Below, one piece after another: positions 18,892 to 27,074 of a stretch of DNA of 64,000 nucleotides (position 1 is its first letter; the number at the start of each line of letters is the position of its first letter). A program made the position numbers and the translations under genes. Below the pieces are notes generated by a model. That model ran no database searches, had not been told where the DNA came from, and saw only the letters and a list, made by a program, of their open reading frames with translations. Origin of the DNA: Thauera butanivorans NBRC 103042 (lineage in GTDB: Bacteria; Pseudomonadota; Gammaproteobacteria; Burkholderiales; Rhodocyclaceae); NCBI RefSeq assembly GCF_001591165.1, contig NZ_BCUG01000003.1, positions 112,602 to 176,601 of the forward strand. The letters are read 5' to 3'.

Positions 18892-19998
18892 ATGAACCCT
18901 CCCCGCGCCTACCGCCTGCAAACCCTCGTCTGGACCGCCATCGGCATTGCGCTGGCCGGTTTGTTCTGGCTGCTGGGTCCCATTCTCACGCCCTTCGTGA
19001 TCGGCGCGGTGTTCGCCTACATCTGCGACCCCGCGGTCAACTGGATGGTGGCGCGCCGCGTGCCGCGCGCACTGGCGGTGCTGCTGGTGATCATCGCGCT
19101 GGGCCTGGTGATGGTGGCGCTGGCGCTGATCCTGGTGCCGATGGTGTATCGCGAGGGGGTTCAACTGATGAGCCGCCTGCCCGACCTGGTCGAGATGTTC
19201 AACGCCCAGGTGTCGCCGCTGCTGCAGGCGCGGCTGGGCATCGACCTGCAGCTCGACGCCGCCCAGCTGCGCCAACTGATCGCCGACAACTGGAGCAACG
19301 CACAGGACCTGGTGCCGATCGTGCTCGGCCACCTGAAGACCGGCGGCATGGCGGTGATCGCCTTCGTCGCCAATCTGTTCCTGATCCCGCTGGTGATGTT
19401 CTATTTGCTGCAGGAATGGCCGCGCCTGCTGGCCGAACTGCAGCGCATCGTGCCGCGGCCGTGGCTGGAGCGGACGATGGCGATCATCAACGACATCGAT
19501 TCGGTGATGTCGGAATTCCTGCGCGGCCAGTTGTCGGTGATGCTGCTGCTGGCGGTGTTCTACAGCATCGGGCTGTGGCTCGCCGGGCTGAACTTCTGGC
19601 TGCCGGTGGGCGTGCTGACCGGCCTGCTGGTGTTCATTCCCTACGTCGGCTACGGCGGCGGCCTGATCCTCGCCATCCTCGCCGCGCTGTTGCAGGCCGA
19701 AGGCTGGCCGCTGCTGATCGGCGTCGGCATCGTGTATGGGCTGGGCCAGGTGATCGAAAGCTTCGTGCTGACGCCTTACCTGGTCGGCGAGCGCATCGGC
19801 CTGCATCCGCTGGCGGTGATCTTCGCGCTGATGGCTTTCGGCCAGTTGTTCGGCTTCGTCGGCGTGCTGGTGGCGCTGCCGGTCAGCGCGGCGCTGCTGG
19901 TCGGCCTGCGCGAAGTGCGCAATGCCTGGTTCGCCAGCCCGGTCTATCTCGGCACGCAGACACAGCCGGTGATCACGCAGGACGTGGACCGCAAATGA
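18892..19998 (+). CDS. AI-2E family transporter (PerM/YhhT-type)
   Basis: A 368-residue membrane protein of the AI-2E transporter (UPF0118/PerM) family: an N-terminal pair of helices, a soluble amphipathic segment (about residues 85-150), then five or more C-terminal helices with the [14 protein letters not shown] and [19 protein letters not shown] signatures. Members export small solutes or act as ion antiporters; the substrate here is unknown. Its stop overlaps the hda start (ATGA), so the two are translationally coupled. The linkage purM / perM / hda is common in proteobacteria. Confidence 0.92.
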   Translation: MNPPRAYRLQTLVWTAIGIALAGLFWLLGPILTPFVIGAVFAYICDPAVNWMVARRVPRALAVLLVIIALGLVMVALALILVPMVYREGVQLMSRLPDLVEMFNAQVSPLLQARLGIDLQLDAAQLRQLIADNWSNAQDLVPIVLGHLKTGGMAVIAFVANLFLIPLVMFYLLQEWPRLLAELQRIVPRPWLERTMAIINDIDSVMSEFLRGQLSVMLLLAVFYSIGLWLAGLNFWLPVGVLTGLLVFIPYVGYGGGLILAILAALLQAEGWPLLIGVGIVYGLGQVIESFVLTPYLVGERIGLHPLAVIFALMAFGQLFGFVGVLVALPVSAALLVGLREVRNAWFASPVYLGTQTQPVITQDVDRK

Positions 19999-20720
19999 GC
20001 GGTCCGATCGACATTGACCGCCAGGCCATGAAGCAACTCGTCCTCGACATCCGCGCCGACGCCCCGCCGACGCTGGAAAACTTCGTTGCCGGCGCCAACG
20101 CCGAACTGGTGGCGGCGGTGTCCCTGCTGGCCTCGGTAGCGACCGCGCGGCAACTGCCGGCACGCCACGTCTATGTCTGGGGCGCGCCGGGCAGCGGCCG
20201 CAGCCATCTGCTGCGCGCCAGCGTGGCGCTGGCGCGGGAAGCCGGCCGCCCGACCCACATCCTCGCCGCCGAGGACGTGGACGATGCCTTGCCCGAAACC
20301 GCCGATGCGCTGGTCGCGGTGGACGACATCGACCGGCTGGCCCCCGACGCCCAGATCGCGCTGTTCAACGCCTTCAACCGCAGCCGTGGCAACGGCCAGT
20401 CGCTGCTGATGGCCGGCCCGGCCGCAGCGCTCGGACTGAGCCTGCGCGAAGATCTGCGCACCCGCATCGGCCAGAGCCTGATCTACGAAGTTCAGCCGCT
20501 CGACGACGCCTCGCGCGCCACCATCCTCGCCACCCTGGCCGAGCGCCGCGGCCTGCGGCTGGCCGACGAGGTGGTCGACTTCCTGCTGCGCCACGGCCGC
20601 CGCGAACTGCCCAGCCTGCTCGCCGTCCTCGACGCCCTCGACGCCGCCTCGCTCGAACGCAAGCGCCCGATCACCCTGCCCCTGCTGCGCGAGATGATGC
20701 AGCAAGGACTGGAGATTTGA
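19995..20720 (+). CDS. hda: DnaA regulatory inactivator Hda
   Basis: A 241-residue AAA+ protein that, with the DNA-loaded sliding clamp, stimulates hydrolysis of DnaA-ATP and so limits initiation. The N-terminal QLVLDIRADAPPTLENFV contains the clamp-binding QLxL-type motif. The P-loop is GAPGSGRS, with Arg instead of Lys as is usual in Hda, and the Walker B region is VAVDDIDRL. The C-terminal helical lid lacks the DnaA DNA-binding domain. The start overlaps the previous gene by four bases. Confidence 0.93.
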   Translation: MSGPIDIDRQAMKQLVLDIRADAPPTLENFVAGANAELVAAVSLLASVATARQLPARHVYVWGAPGSGRSHLLRASVALAREAGRPTHILAAEDVDDALPETADALVAVDDIDRLAPDAQIALFNAFNRSRGNGQSLLMAGPAAALGLSLREDLRTRIGQSLIYEVQPLDDASRATILATLAERRGLRLADEVVDFLLRHGRRELPSLLAVLDALDAASLERKRPITLPLLREMMQQGLEI

Positions 20721-20754
20721 TGGGCAGCCCGAACCCCTCTTTCACCGCAGGAAC

Positions 20755-20855
20755 TTCAGCCGCGAACACGGCTGGCTTTGTAGGCGCCCGATCGCGGCTG
20801 AAGCCGCTCCTACAAGCAGGGTCGTAGGATGGGTAGAGCGAAGCGAAACCCATCA
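20755..20855. repeat. Compound intergenic repeat (two palindromic repeat types)
   Basis: Type A: TTCAGCCGCGA (20755-20765) and TCGCGGCTGAA (20792-20802), the latter running on into GCCGCTCCTACAA to 20815. Type B: 20824-20855 begins GTAGGATGGGTAGAGCG and ends GAAACCCATCA. The same two units recur near 44.25 kb (type A) and 54.35 kb (type B). They resemble dispersed REP-like elements of proteobacteria. The block lies between hda and the HAD hydrolase gene and may form a hairpin at the end of the hda transcript. Confidence 0.75.
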
Positions 20856-20893
20856 CCCCCTGATCCGATTCAACCATCCTCCGGAGCATCAAC

Positions 20894-21556
20894 GTGAACC
20901 TCGCCCTCTTCGACCTCGACAACACCCTGCTCGCCGGCGACTCCGACTTCGCCTGGGCACAGTTCCTGATCGAGAAGGGCGTGCTCGACCGCGAAGTGCA
21001 GGAAGCGAAGAACATCGAGTTCTACGAGCACTACAAGGCCGGCACGCTCGACATCGATGCCTTCCTCGACTTCCAGCTCGCCCCGCTGGCCCGCCATCCG
21101 CGCGCCGAACTCGACGCCTGGCACCGGGAGTTCATGGAGCAATCGGTGAAGCCGATGATCACCGCCAAGGCGCGCGCGCTGGTCCGGCAACACCTGGACG
21201 AAGGTGCGCTGGTCGCCGTCGTCACCGCCACCAATGCCTTCGTCACCGGCCCGATCGTGCGCGAATTCGGCATCCCCCACCTGGTCGCCACCATCCCGGC
21301 GCAGGAAAACGGCGCCTTCACCGGCAAGGCACGCGGCACGCCGGCTTTCCAGGCCGGCAAGATCGTCCGCGTCGATGCCTGGCTGGAATCGCTCGGCCTG
21401 CACATCGGCGGCTTCGAGCGCAGCTGGTTCTACAGCGACTCGCACAACGACCTGCCGCTGCTGAAACACGTGTCCGACCCGGTCGCGGTCGACCCCGACG
21501 ACACCTTGCACGCCCACGCCGAACAGCAGGGCTGGCCGGTGCTTTCGCTGCGCTGA
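20894..21556 (+). CDS. HAD-IB family phosphohydrolase (SerB-like)
   Basis: A 220-residue HAD hydrolase of subfamily IB. The catalytic motif I is FDLDNTLL (residues 6-13, nucleophile D7). Motif II is in VVTATNAFVTGP and motif III/IV in FYSDSHNDLPLL, all intact. Family members dephosphorylate phosphoserine, histidinol phosphate or related metabolites, so the substrate is open. The start is a GTG at 20894 with GGAG upstream. It precedes pcnB with a 70-base gap on the same strand. Confidence 0.9.
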   Translation: MNLALFDLDNTLLAGDSDFAWAQFLIEKGVLDREVQEAKNIEFYEHYKAGTLDIDAFLDFQLAPLARHPRAELDAWHREFMEQSVKPMITAKARALVRQHLDEGALVAVVTATNAFVTGPIVREFGIPHLVATIPAQENGAFTGKARGTPAFQAGKIVRVDAWLESLGLHIGGFERSWFYSDSHNDLPLLKHVSDPVAVDPDDTLHAHAEQQGWPVLSLR

Positions 21557-21626
21557 TGGACGAACCGCGCTCGCCGCGGGCGATCGGTTATCATTGCCGG
21601 CTCATGCAAGAACGACGCCTTTCCCG

Positions 21627-22979
21627 ATGATCCGCAAGCTGCTGCGCAAGGTTTTCAAGCGCCCGGCGCAATCCGCCCGCCACGAACCCGCGCTGATCCC
21701 GATCGAACGCCACGGCATTCGGCGCGAACAACTCTCCCCCGCAGCACGCAAGGTCTGCGCCGTGCTGCAGGAAAAAGGCTACAAGGCCTTCGTCGTCGGC
21801 GGCGCGGTGCGCGACCTGCTGATCGGCCAGCCGCCCAAGGACTACGACATCGCCACCAGCGCCACGCCCGAGGAAGTGCGGGCAGCCTTCCGCCGTTCGC
21901 GCATCATCGGCCGCCGCTTCAAGATCGTGCATGTGATGAGCGGCCCGGAAACCATCGAGGTCTCCACCTTCCGCGCCAGCCAGGACGCCGAATCGGCCGA
22001 GACCGACGAGCACGGCCGCGTGCTGCGCGACAACGTCTACGGCAACCAGGAAGAGGACGCCACCCGGCGCGACTTCACCGTCAACGCGCTGTACTACGAC
22101 CCGGCCAGCGAGACCATCGTCGACTACCACCACGGCGTCGCCGACATCCAGCAGAAGACGCTGCGCATGATCGGCGATCCGCGCACCCGCTACCGCGAAG
22201 ACCCGGTGCGGATGCTGCGCGCGGTGCGCCTGGGCGCCAAGCTGGGACTGACGATCGACCCCGCCGCGCGCCACCCGATCCGCGACATGGCGGTGCTGCT
22301 GGAAAACGTCCCCGCCGCGCGCCTGTTCGACGAGATGCTGAAGCTGCTGTTCTCGGGCCACGCGGTCAAATGCCTGAAGCAGTTGCGCGAGGAAGGCCTG
22401 CACCACGGCCTGCTGCCGCTGCTCGACGTCATCCTCGAACAGCCGATGGGCGAACGCTTCGTCTGGCTGTCGCTGGAGAACACCGACGAACGCGTGCGCC
22501 AGGACAAGTCGGTGTCGCCCGGCTTCCTGTTCGCCACGCTGCTGTGGCACGAGGTGCTGGCCGCGTGGGAAAAGAAGAAAGCCGCCGGCGAACATTCACA
22601 GCCCGCGCTGTTCGAGGCCATGGACGAGGTGCTCGACGCCCAGGCCGGCAAGCTCGCCATCACCCGCCGCATCGCCGGCGACATCAAGGACATCTGGGCG
22701 CTGCAGCCGCGCTTCGACAAGCGCGCCGGCAAGACGCCCTACCGCCTCATCGAGCAGCCGCGCTACCGCGCCGGCTGGGACTTCCTGCGCCTGCGCGCGC
22801 AGGCGGGCGAAATCCCGATGGAGATCGTCGACTGGTGGGACCGCTTCGCCCACGCCGGCCACGACGCCCGCGAAGCGCTGATCCGCCAGGCACCGGCCGA
22901 CGCCGCCCCCGCGGCCAAGAAGCGCCGCCGCAAGCGCCGCAAGCCGGCGGGAGAATCGCAGGCCGCCGACGCCGCCTGA
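21627..22979 (+). CDS. pcnB: Poly(A) polymerase PcnB
   Basis: A 450-residue nucleotidyltransferase that adds 3' poly(A) tails to RNA and promotes decay. The class II signature GGAVRDLLIG and the metal-binding DYDIATSA are near residues 58-82, followed by RRFKIVHV, the RRDFTVNALYYD block and EDPVRMLRAVR. The C-terminal end is strongly basic (KKRRRKRRKPAG), as in PcnB and unlike CCA-adding enzymes. The ATG at 21627 gives the typical short basic N-terminal extension. folK follows 54 bases later, a classic pairing. Confidence 0.94.
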   Translation: MIRKLLRKVFKRPAQSARHEPALIPIERHGIRREQLSPAARKVCAVLQEKGYKAFVVGGAVRDLLIGQPPKDYDIATSATPEEVRAAFRRSRIIGRRFKIVHVMSGPETIEVSTFRASQDAESAETDEHGRVLRDNVYGNQEEDATRRDFTVNALYYDPASETIVDYHHGVADIQQKTLRMIGDPRTRYREDPVRMLRAVRLGAKLGLTIDPAARHPIRDMAVLLENVPAARLFDEMLKLLFSGHAVKCLKQLREEGLHHGLLPLLDVILEQPMGERFVWLSLENTDERVRQDKSVSPGFLFATLLWHEVLAAWEKKKAAGEHSQPALFEAMDEVLDAQAGKLAITRRIAGDIKDIWALQPRFDKRAGKTPYRLIEQPRYRAGWDFLRLRAQAGEIPMEIVDWWDRFAHAGHDAREALIRQAPADAAPAAKKRRRKRRKPAGESQAADAA

Positions 22980-23033
22980 GCGGACTCGCACGCACTGGCC
23001 ACGCACAGACTCGACGCGCAAACTCCCCGCCCC

Positions 23034-23519
23034 ATGACGCTCCCCCTGCGCGCCTTCGTCGCCTTCGGCGCCAACCTCGGCGACCCCGCCGCGGCCTTCG
23101 CACTGGCACTGCAGCGCCTGGCCGAACTGCCCGGCACCCGGGTGGCGGCGCATTCGTCGCTGTACCGCAGCGCGCCGGTCGGCGTCGAAGGCCAGCCCGA
23201 CTACATCAACGCGGTGATCGAGCTGTCGACCACGCTCGCCGCACGCCCGCTGCTCGACGCCCTGCTGACGATCGAGCACGAGGGCGGCCGCCGGCGTGAT
23301 GGCCACATGGCGCCACGCACCATGGATCTCGACCTGCTGCTGCACGGCGACGCGGTCATCGACGAACCCGGCCTGCAGGTGCCGCACCCGCGCATGCACT
23401 TGCGCGCCTTCACGCTGGTGCCGCTGGCCGAGATCGCCCCCGATGTCCGCATCCCCGGCCACGGCCCTGCAGCCGCACTGCTGCCGGGCGTCGCCGGCCA
23501 ATCCATCGCGCGCACCTGA
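23034..23519 (+). CDS. folK: 2-amino-4-hydroxy-6-hydroxymethyldihydropteridine pyrophosphokinase FolK
   Basis: A 161-residue HPPK that pyrophosphorylates the pterin precursor of folate. Visible signatures are FGANLGDP at the N-terminus, LYRSAPVGVEGQPDYINAV and the RTMDLDLLLHGD catalytic block with its paired Asp residues, then the HPRMHLRAFTLVPL segment. It sits between pcnB and a DUF486 gene on the same strand, then the kinase and pan genes, as in many betaproteobacteria. Confidence 0.96.
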   Translation: MTLPLRAFVAFGANLGDPAAAFALALQRLAELPGTRVAAHSSLYRSAPVGVEGQPDYINAVIELSTTLAARPLLDALLTIEHEGGRRRDGHMAPRTMDLDLLLHGDAVIDEPGLQVPHPRMHLRAFTLVPLAEIAPDVRIPGHGPAAALLPGVAGQSIART

Positions 23520-23580
23520 TGCCAGGGCGGTCTCCAGCCCATGCCTTTTCCATCACCCCCTCTCCACCCGCGAGCCCACC

Positions 23581-23964
23581 ATGCCCACCTGGCTCCAACC
23601 CGCCGCCACGGCCTTCACCGCCAACCCCGTCTGGCTGCAGACCGCGCTGCTGCTCGCCGCCTCCAACGTGTTCATGACCTTCGCCTGGTACGGCCACCTG
23701 AAGAACATGCAGGGCAAGGCCTGGTACCTGGCGGCGCTGGTGAGCTGGAGCATCGCCCTGTTCGAATACCTGCTGCAGGTGCCGGCCAACCGCATCGGCG
23801 CCACGGCGCTGAACCTGGCCCAGCTCAAGATCATGCAGGAAGTGATCACCCTGCTGGTATTCGTCCCCTTCGTCGTGCTGTACATGAAGCAGCCGCTCAA
23901 GCTTGACTATCTCTGGGCTGCCTTGTGTATGCTTGGCGCGGTTTATTTCATCTTCCGCAGCTGA
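23581..23964 (+). CDS. DMT-like DUF486 membrane protein
   Basis: A 127-residue protein with four membrane helices of the DUF486 family, related to half-size drug/metabolite transporters. The family core [11 protein letters not shown] and the [19 protein letters not shown] segment are present, and the C-terminus ends in a hydrophobic [13 protein letters not shown]. Small four-helix proteins of this sort dimerise. The ATG at 23581 lies 61 bases after the folK stop; no substrate is known. The nucleoside kinase gene follows 35 bases downstream. Confidence 0.87.
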   Translation: MPTWLQPAATAFTANPVWLQTALLLAASNVFMTFAWYGHLKNMQGKAWYLAALVSWSIALFEYLLQVPANRIGATALNLAQLKIMQEVITLLVFVPFVVLYMKQPLKLDYLWAALCMLGAVYFIFRS

Positions 23965-23999
23965 TTCCACCACTGATACAAGGCCAGGCCGGCAAACGC

Positions 24000-24638
24000 A
24001 TGCTCGACAAAGCACACTACATCGTCGTCGAAGGCCCGATCGGTGCCGGCAAGACCTCGCTGGCAAAGCGCCTGGCCGAGCGGCTGCAGGCCGACACCCT
24101 GTTCGAGCAGGCCGAGCTCAATCCTTTCCTGGCGCGCTTCTACCAGCAGCCCGAGCGCTGGGCGATGGCGACGCAGTTGTCCTTCCTGTTCCAGCGTATC
24201 GATCAGCTCGCCGCGCTCGGCCCGATCTCGGAAGAACGGCGCGTGGTATCGGACTTCATCCTGGACAAGGACAGACTGTTCGCCGAGCAGAACCTCAGCC
24301 CCGAGGAACTGGCGCTGCACCAGCGCATCCACGACAGCGTCAAGCCCGCGGTGACGCCCCGGCCCGATCTCGTGATCTACCTGCAGGCCAGCGCCGACAC
24401 GCTGATGGAGCGCGTCCACAAGCGCGGACTCGAAGCCGAACGGCGCATCACCGAAGCCTACCTGCAGCAGGTCGCCGACCGCTACACGCGCTATTTCTAC
24501 CAGTACGACGCGGCGCCGCTGTTCATCGTCGATGCCGGCAAACTGAATCCGGTCGACCACGACGACGACTTCGAACTGCTGCTCACCCGCCTGCGCGACA
24601 TGCGCGGTTACCGCGAATTCTTCGGTTACGCCGGGTAA
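24000..24638 (+). CDS. Deoxynucleoside kinase family protein
   Basis: A 212-residue P-loop kinase of the deoxynucleoside kinase family. GPIGAGKT lies at residues 12-19, then the [11 protein letters not shown] segment, the FLFQRIDQL helix and the DRH-like [14 protein letters not shown] block, followed by the Arg-rich lid [10 protein letters not shown]. It phosphorylates deoxynucleosides using ATP; substrate preference is not readable. Its position between folK and panB is conserved in many beta- and gammaproteobacteria. The ATG at 24000 directly precedes the conserved part, so the longer frame from 23925 overlapping DUF486 is rejected. Confidence 0.9.
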   Translation: MLDKAHYIVVEGPIGAGKTSLAKRLAERLQADTLFEQAELNPFLARFYQQPERWAMATQLSFLFQRIDQLAALGPISEERRVVSDFILDKDRLFAEQNLSPEELALHQRIHDSVKPAVTPRPDLVIYLQASADTLMERVHKRGLEAERRITEAYLQQVADRYTRYFYQYDAAPLFIVDAGKLNPVDHDDDFELLLTRLRDMRGYREFFGYAG

Positions 24639-24719
24639 ACCCCTACTCATATTCGGGGCAATCAACTTGTGCAACGCACCAGTTTGGTGAAAACTCCGCC
24701 CTCCCATCAGGAGCGATGA

Positions 24720-25535
24720 ATGAGCTATCTTCAGGACCAGAAGCCCGTCACCCTGTTCGAACTTGGCAAGATGCGTGCCGAAGGCCGCAAGATCGTCATG
24801 CTCACCGGCTACGACGCCAGTTTCGCCGCGCTGCTCGGCCGTGCCGGCGTCGACGTCGTGCTGATCGGCGACTCGCTCGGCAACGTGCTGCAGGGCCAGA
24901 AATCCACGCTGCCGGTCACCCTCGAGCAGATGGCCTATCACACCGAATGCGTGGCGCGCGCCGGCGCGCGGCCGCTGGTGGTCACCGACATGCCCTTCGG
25001 CACCTGTCACGAAAGCCCGGCACAGGCGATGCGCAACGCCGCGCGCCTGATGGCCGCAGGCGCGCAGATGGTCAAGATCGAAGGCGGCGAATACATGGCC
25101 GAAACCGTGCGCTTCCTGGTCGAGCGCGGCGTGCCGGTGTGCGCCCACATCGGCCTGACGCCGCAATCGGTGCACCAGCTCGGCGGCTACCGCGTGCAGG
25201 GCCGCGGCGACGAAGGCGCCGCCCGCATGAAGGCCGATGCGCTGGCGCTGGAACAGGCCGGCGCATCGCTGGTCGTCATCGAAATGGTGCCGGCCACGCT
25301 CGCCGCCGACATCACCGCCAGCCTGCGCACGATGGCCACCATCGGTATCGGCGCCGGACCTTCCTGCGACGGCCAGGTGCTGGTGCTGCACGACATGCTC
25401 GGCATCTTCCCGGGCAAGACCGCCCGCTTCGTGCGCAACTTCATGGAAGGCGCAGCCAGCATCGAGGATGCGGTCGCGCGCTATGTGGCCGCAGTGCGCG
25501 ACGGCAGCTTCCCGGCTGCCGAACACTGCTACTGA
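24720..25535 (+). CDS. panB: 3-methyl-2-oxobutanoate hydroxymethyltransferase PanB
   Basis: A 271-residue TIM-barrel enzyme that makes ketopantoate from 2-ketoisovalerate, the first step to pantothenate. Blocks present: [31 protein letters not shown] (metal-binding Asp), [11 protein letters not shown] (metal and substrate) and [27 protein letters not shown] precedes the ATG. It uses the same keto acid that the ilv genes at 35-38 kb produce. panC follows 53 bases downstream. Confidence 0.97.
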   Translation: MSYLQDQKPVTLFELGKMRAEGRKIVMLTGYDASFAALLGRAGVDVVLIGDSLGNVLQGQKSTLPVTLEQMAYHTECVARAGARPLVVTDMPFGTCHESPAQAMRNAARLMAAGAQMVKIEGGEYMAETVRFLVERGVPVCAHIGLTPQSVHQLGGYRVQGRGDEGAARMKADALALEQAGASLVVIEMVPATLAADITASLRTMATIGIGAGPSCDGQVLVLHDMLGIFPGKTARFVRNFMEGAASIEDAVARYVAAVRDGSFPAAEHCY

Positions 25536-25588
25536 ACGCCCGGCGCGTCGTTGCCAACCAGCAGTTGCCACCCACTCCAGGTTTCAGC

Positions 25589-26416
25589 ATGCAGATCCAT
25601 CACACCATCGCCGACCTGCGCGCCGCCCGCGCCAGCGCCGGCAAGGTCGCCCTCGTCCCCACCATGGGCAACCTGCACGAGGGTCACATCGCGCTGATGC
25701 GCCAGGCCGCCGAAAAGGCCGACTGCGTGATCGCCAGCATCTTCGTGAATCGCCTGCAGTTCGGCGCCGGGGAAGATTTCGACCGCTACCCCCGCACCCT
25801 CGCCGCCGACTGCGAGAAGCTCGCCGCGGTCGGCGTCAAGCACGTGTTCGCGCCGGACGAGGCCGAGATGTACCCGCAGCCGCAGCGCTATCACGTCGAG
25901 CCGGCGCCGGCCCAGGTCTCGATCCTCGAAGGCGAATTCCGCCCCGGGCATTTCCGCGGCGTCGCCACCGTGGTGCTCAAGCTGCTCAACATCGTGCAGC
26001 CCGACATCGCCCTGTTCGGCAAGAAGGATTACCAGCAGTTGATGGTGTTGAGCAACATGGTGCGCGAGCTGGCGCTGCCGGTCGAAGTGCTGCCGGGCGA
26101 CACCGTACGCGCCGACGACGGCCTGGCACTGTCCTCGCGCAACGGCTACCTGAGCGACGACGAGCGTGCCCGCGCGACGCTGCTGTACCGCCTGCTGTGC
26201 CGCATCCGCGACGCCGTGCGCGCCGGCAACCACGACCTGCTCAAGCTCGAGACCGACGCCATGGACGAACTGGCCGCCGCCGGCTGGCAACCCGACTACG
26301 TGGCGGTGCGCCGCCGCGCCGACCTGCAGCCGCCGGTCCACATGGACGACCCGCTCGTCGTGCTGGCGGCAGCCAGGCTGGGCCGCACCCGGTTGATCGA
26401 CAATCTGGAGATCTGA
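25589..26416 (+). CDS. panC: Pantothenate synthetase PanC
   Basis: A 275-residue ligase that joins pantoate and beta-alanine using ATP. The nucleotidyltransferase signature [10 protein letters not shown] spans residues 24-33; [35 protein letters not shown] and the KMSKS-like SSRNGYLS follow. In most homologues the third block reads NPLQFG; here Arg replaces Pro, a mild oddity close to the active site. It completes the folK-dNK-panBC cluster. Confidence 0.97.
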   Translation: MQIHHTIADLRAARASAGKVALVPTMGNLHEGHIALMRQAAEKADCVIASIFVNRLQFGAGEDFDRYPRTLAADCEKLAAVGVKHVFAPDEAEMYPQPQRYHVEPAPAQVSILEGEFRPGHFRGVATVVLKLLNIVQPDIALFGKKDYQQLMVLSNMVRELALPVEVLPGDTVRADDGLALSSRNGYLSDDERARATLLYRLLCRIRDAVRAGNHDLLKLETDAMDELAAAGWQPDYVAVRRRADLQPPVHMDDPLVVLAAARLGRTRLIDNLEI

Positions 26417-26451
26417 AGCCGGTGCGCATCAGGGTTCGCCCCCGCTTGCGC

Positions 26452-26479
26452 TTCACTGCGGCCCGAACCACCCTATACT
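26452..26479 (+). promoter_or_regulatory. Sigma-70-type promoter for the CBS gene
   Basis: TTCACT (26452-26457) and TATACT (26474-26479) are separated by 16 bases, about 70 bases upstream of the CBS-domain start. A strong AAGGAGG ribosome site follows at 26535-26541. Confidence 0.5.
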
Positions 26480-26551
26480 CATAAACCAGCCGCAGTCGGC
26501 GGCCTTGTGGCGCGTGACAGACAATGCACAACTTAAGGAGGGAGAGAAACG

Positions 26552-26998
26552 ATGGCGACGACCGTAAAGCAGATTCTTGAGCAGAAAGGCAGCGCTTTCC
26601 ATGCGGTGAGTCCGGCCGACTCGGTGTTCGACGCCCTGTCGTTGATGGCGCAGTTCGACATCGGCTGTGTACTGGTCACCGAGGGCGAGCGCCTGGTGGG
26701 CATCTTCACCGAACGTGACTACGCACGAAAAGTCGTGTTGAAGGGCCTGGTATCGCGCGACATCCGTGTCGGCGACCTGATGACGCCCAACCCCTGCACC
26801 GTCACACCCACCAATACGGTCGACGAAGTCATGCACACGATGACCGAAAACCGCTTCCGCCACCTGCCGGTGGTCTATCAGGGCAAGATCATGGGCGTCG
26901 TCACCATCGGCGACATGGTCAAGTCGGTCGTCCAGCAGCAGCAGGCGACGATCCGCCAGCTCGAAAGCTACATCGCCGGCGACCTCGCCGCCGAGTGA
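26552..26998 (+). CDS. CBS-domain-pair protein
   Basis: A 148-residue protein composed of two CBS domains only (about residues 8-65 and 75-132), with the repeating ITxRD-like pattern seen as GIFTERDYARKV and GVVTIGDMVKSV. Such stand-alone pairs bind adenine nucleotides and act as energy sensors or regulators; no partner is adjacent. It has its own promoter, an excellent ribosome site and a strong terminator, so it is a single-gene unit. Confidence 0.92.
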   Translation: MATTVKQILEQKGSAFHAVSPADSVFDALSLMAQFDIGCVLVTEGERLVGIFTERDYARKVVLKGLVSRDIRVGDLMTPNPCTVTPTNTVDEVMHTMTENRFRHLPVVYQGKIMGVVTIGDMVKSVVQQQQATIRQLESYIAGDLAAE

Positions 26999-27020
26999 GC
27001 CGGCGCCCGCCGAAGCACAT

Positions 27021-27055
27021 GAGAAACGCCGGGGCAAACCCGGCGTTTCTCTTTT
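27021..27055 (+). terminator. Strong rho-independent terminator after the CBS gene
   Basis: A perfect 13-bp stem (27021-27033 with 27039-27051) with a five-base GCAAA loop is followed by TTTT. It lies between the convergent CBS and pepN genes. Confidence 0.92.
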
Positions 27056-27074
27056 CCGGCCAGCGCAGGACGCT

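Noticed and set aside
23943..25571. 542-residue minus-strand open frame opposite the kinase and panB
   Set aside because: Antisense reading of two conserved genes; His/Ala/Val/Gln-rich without motifs.
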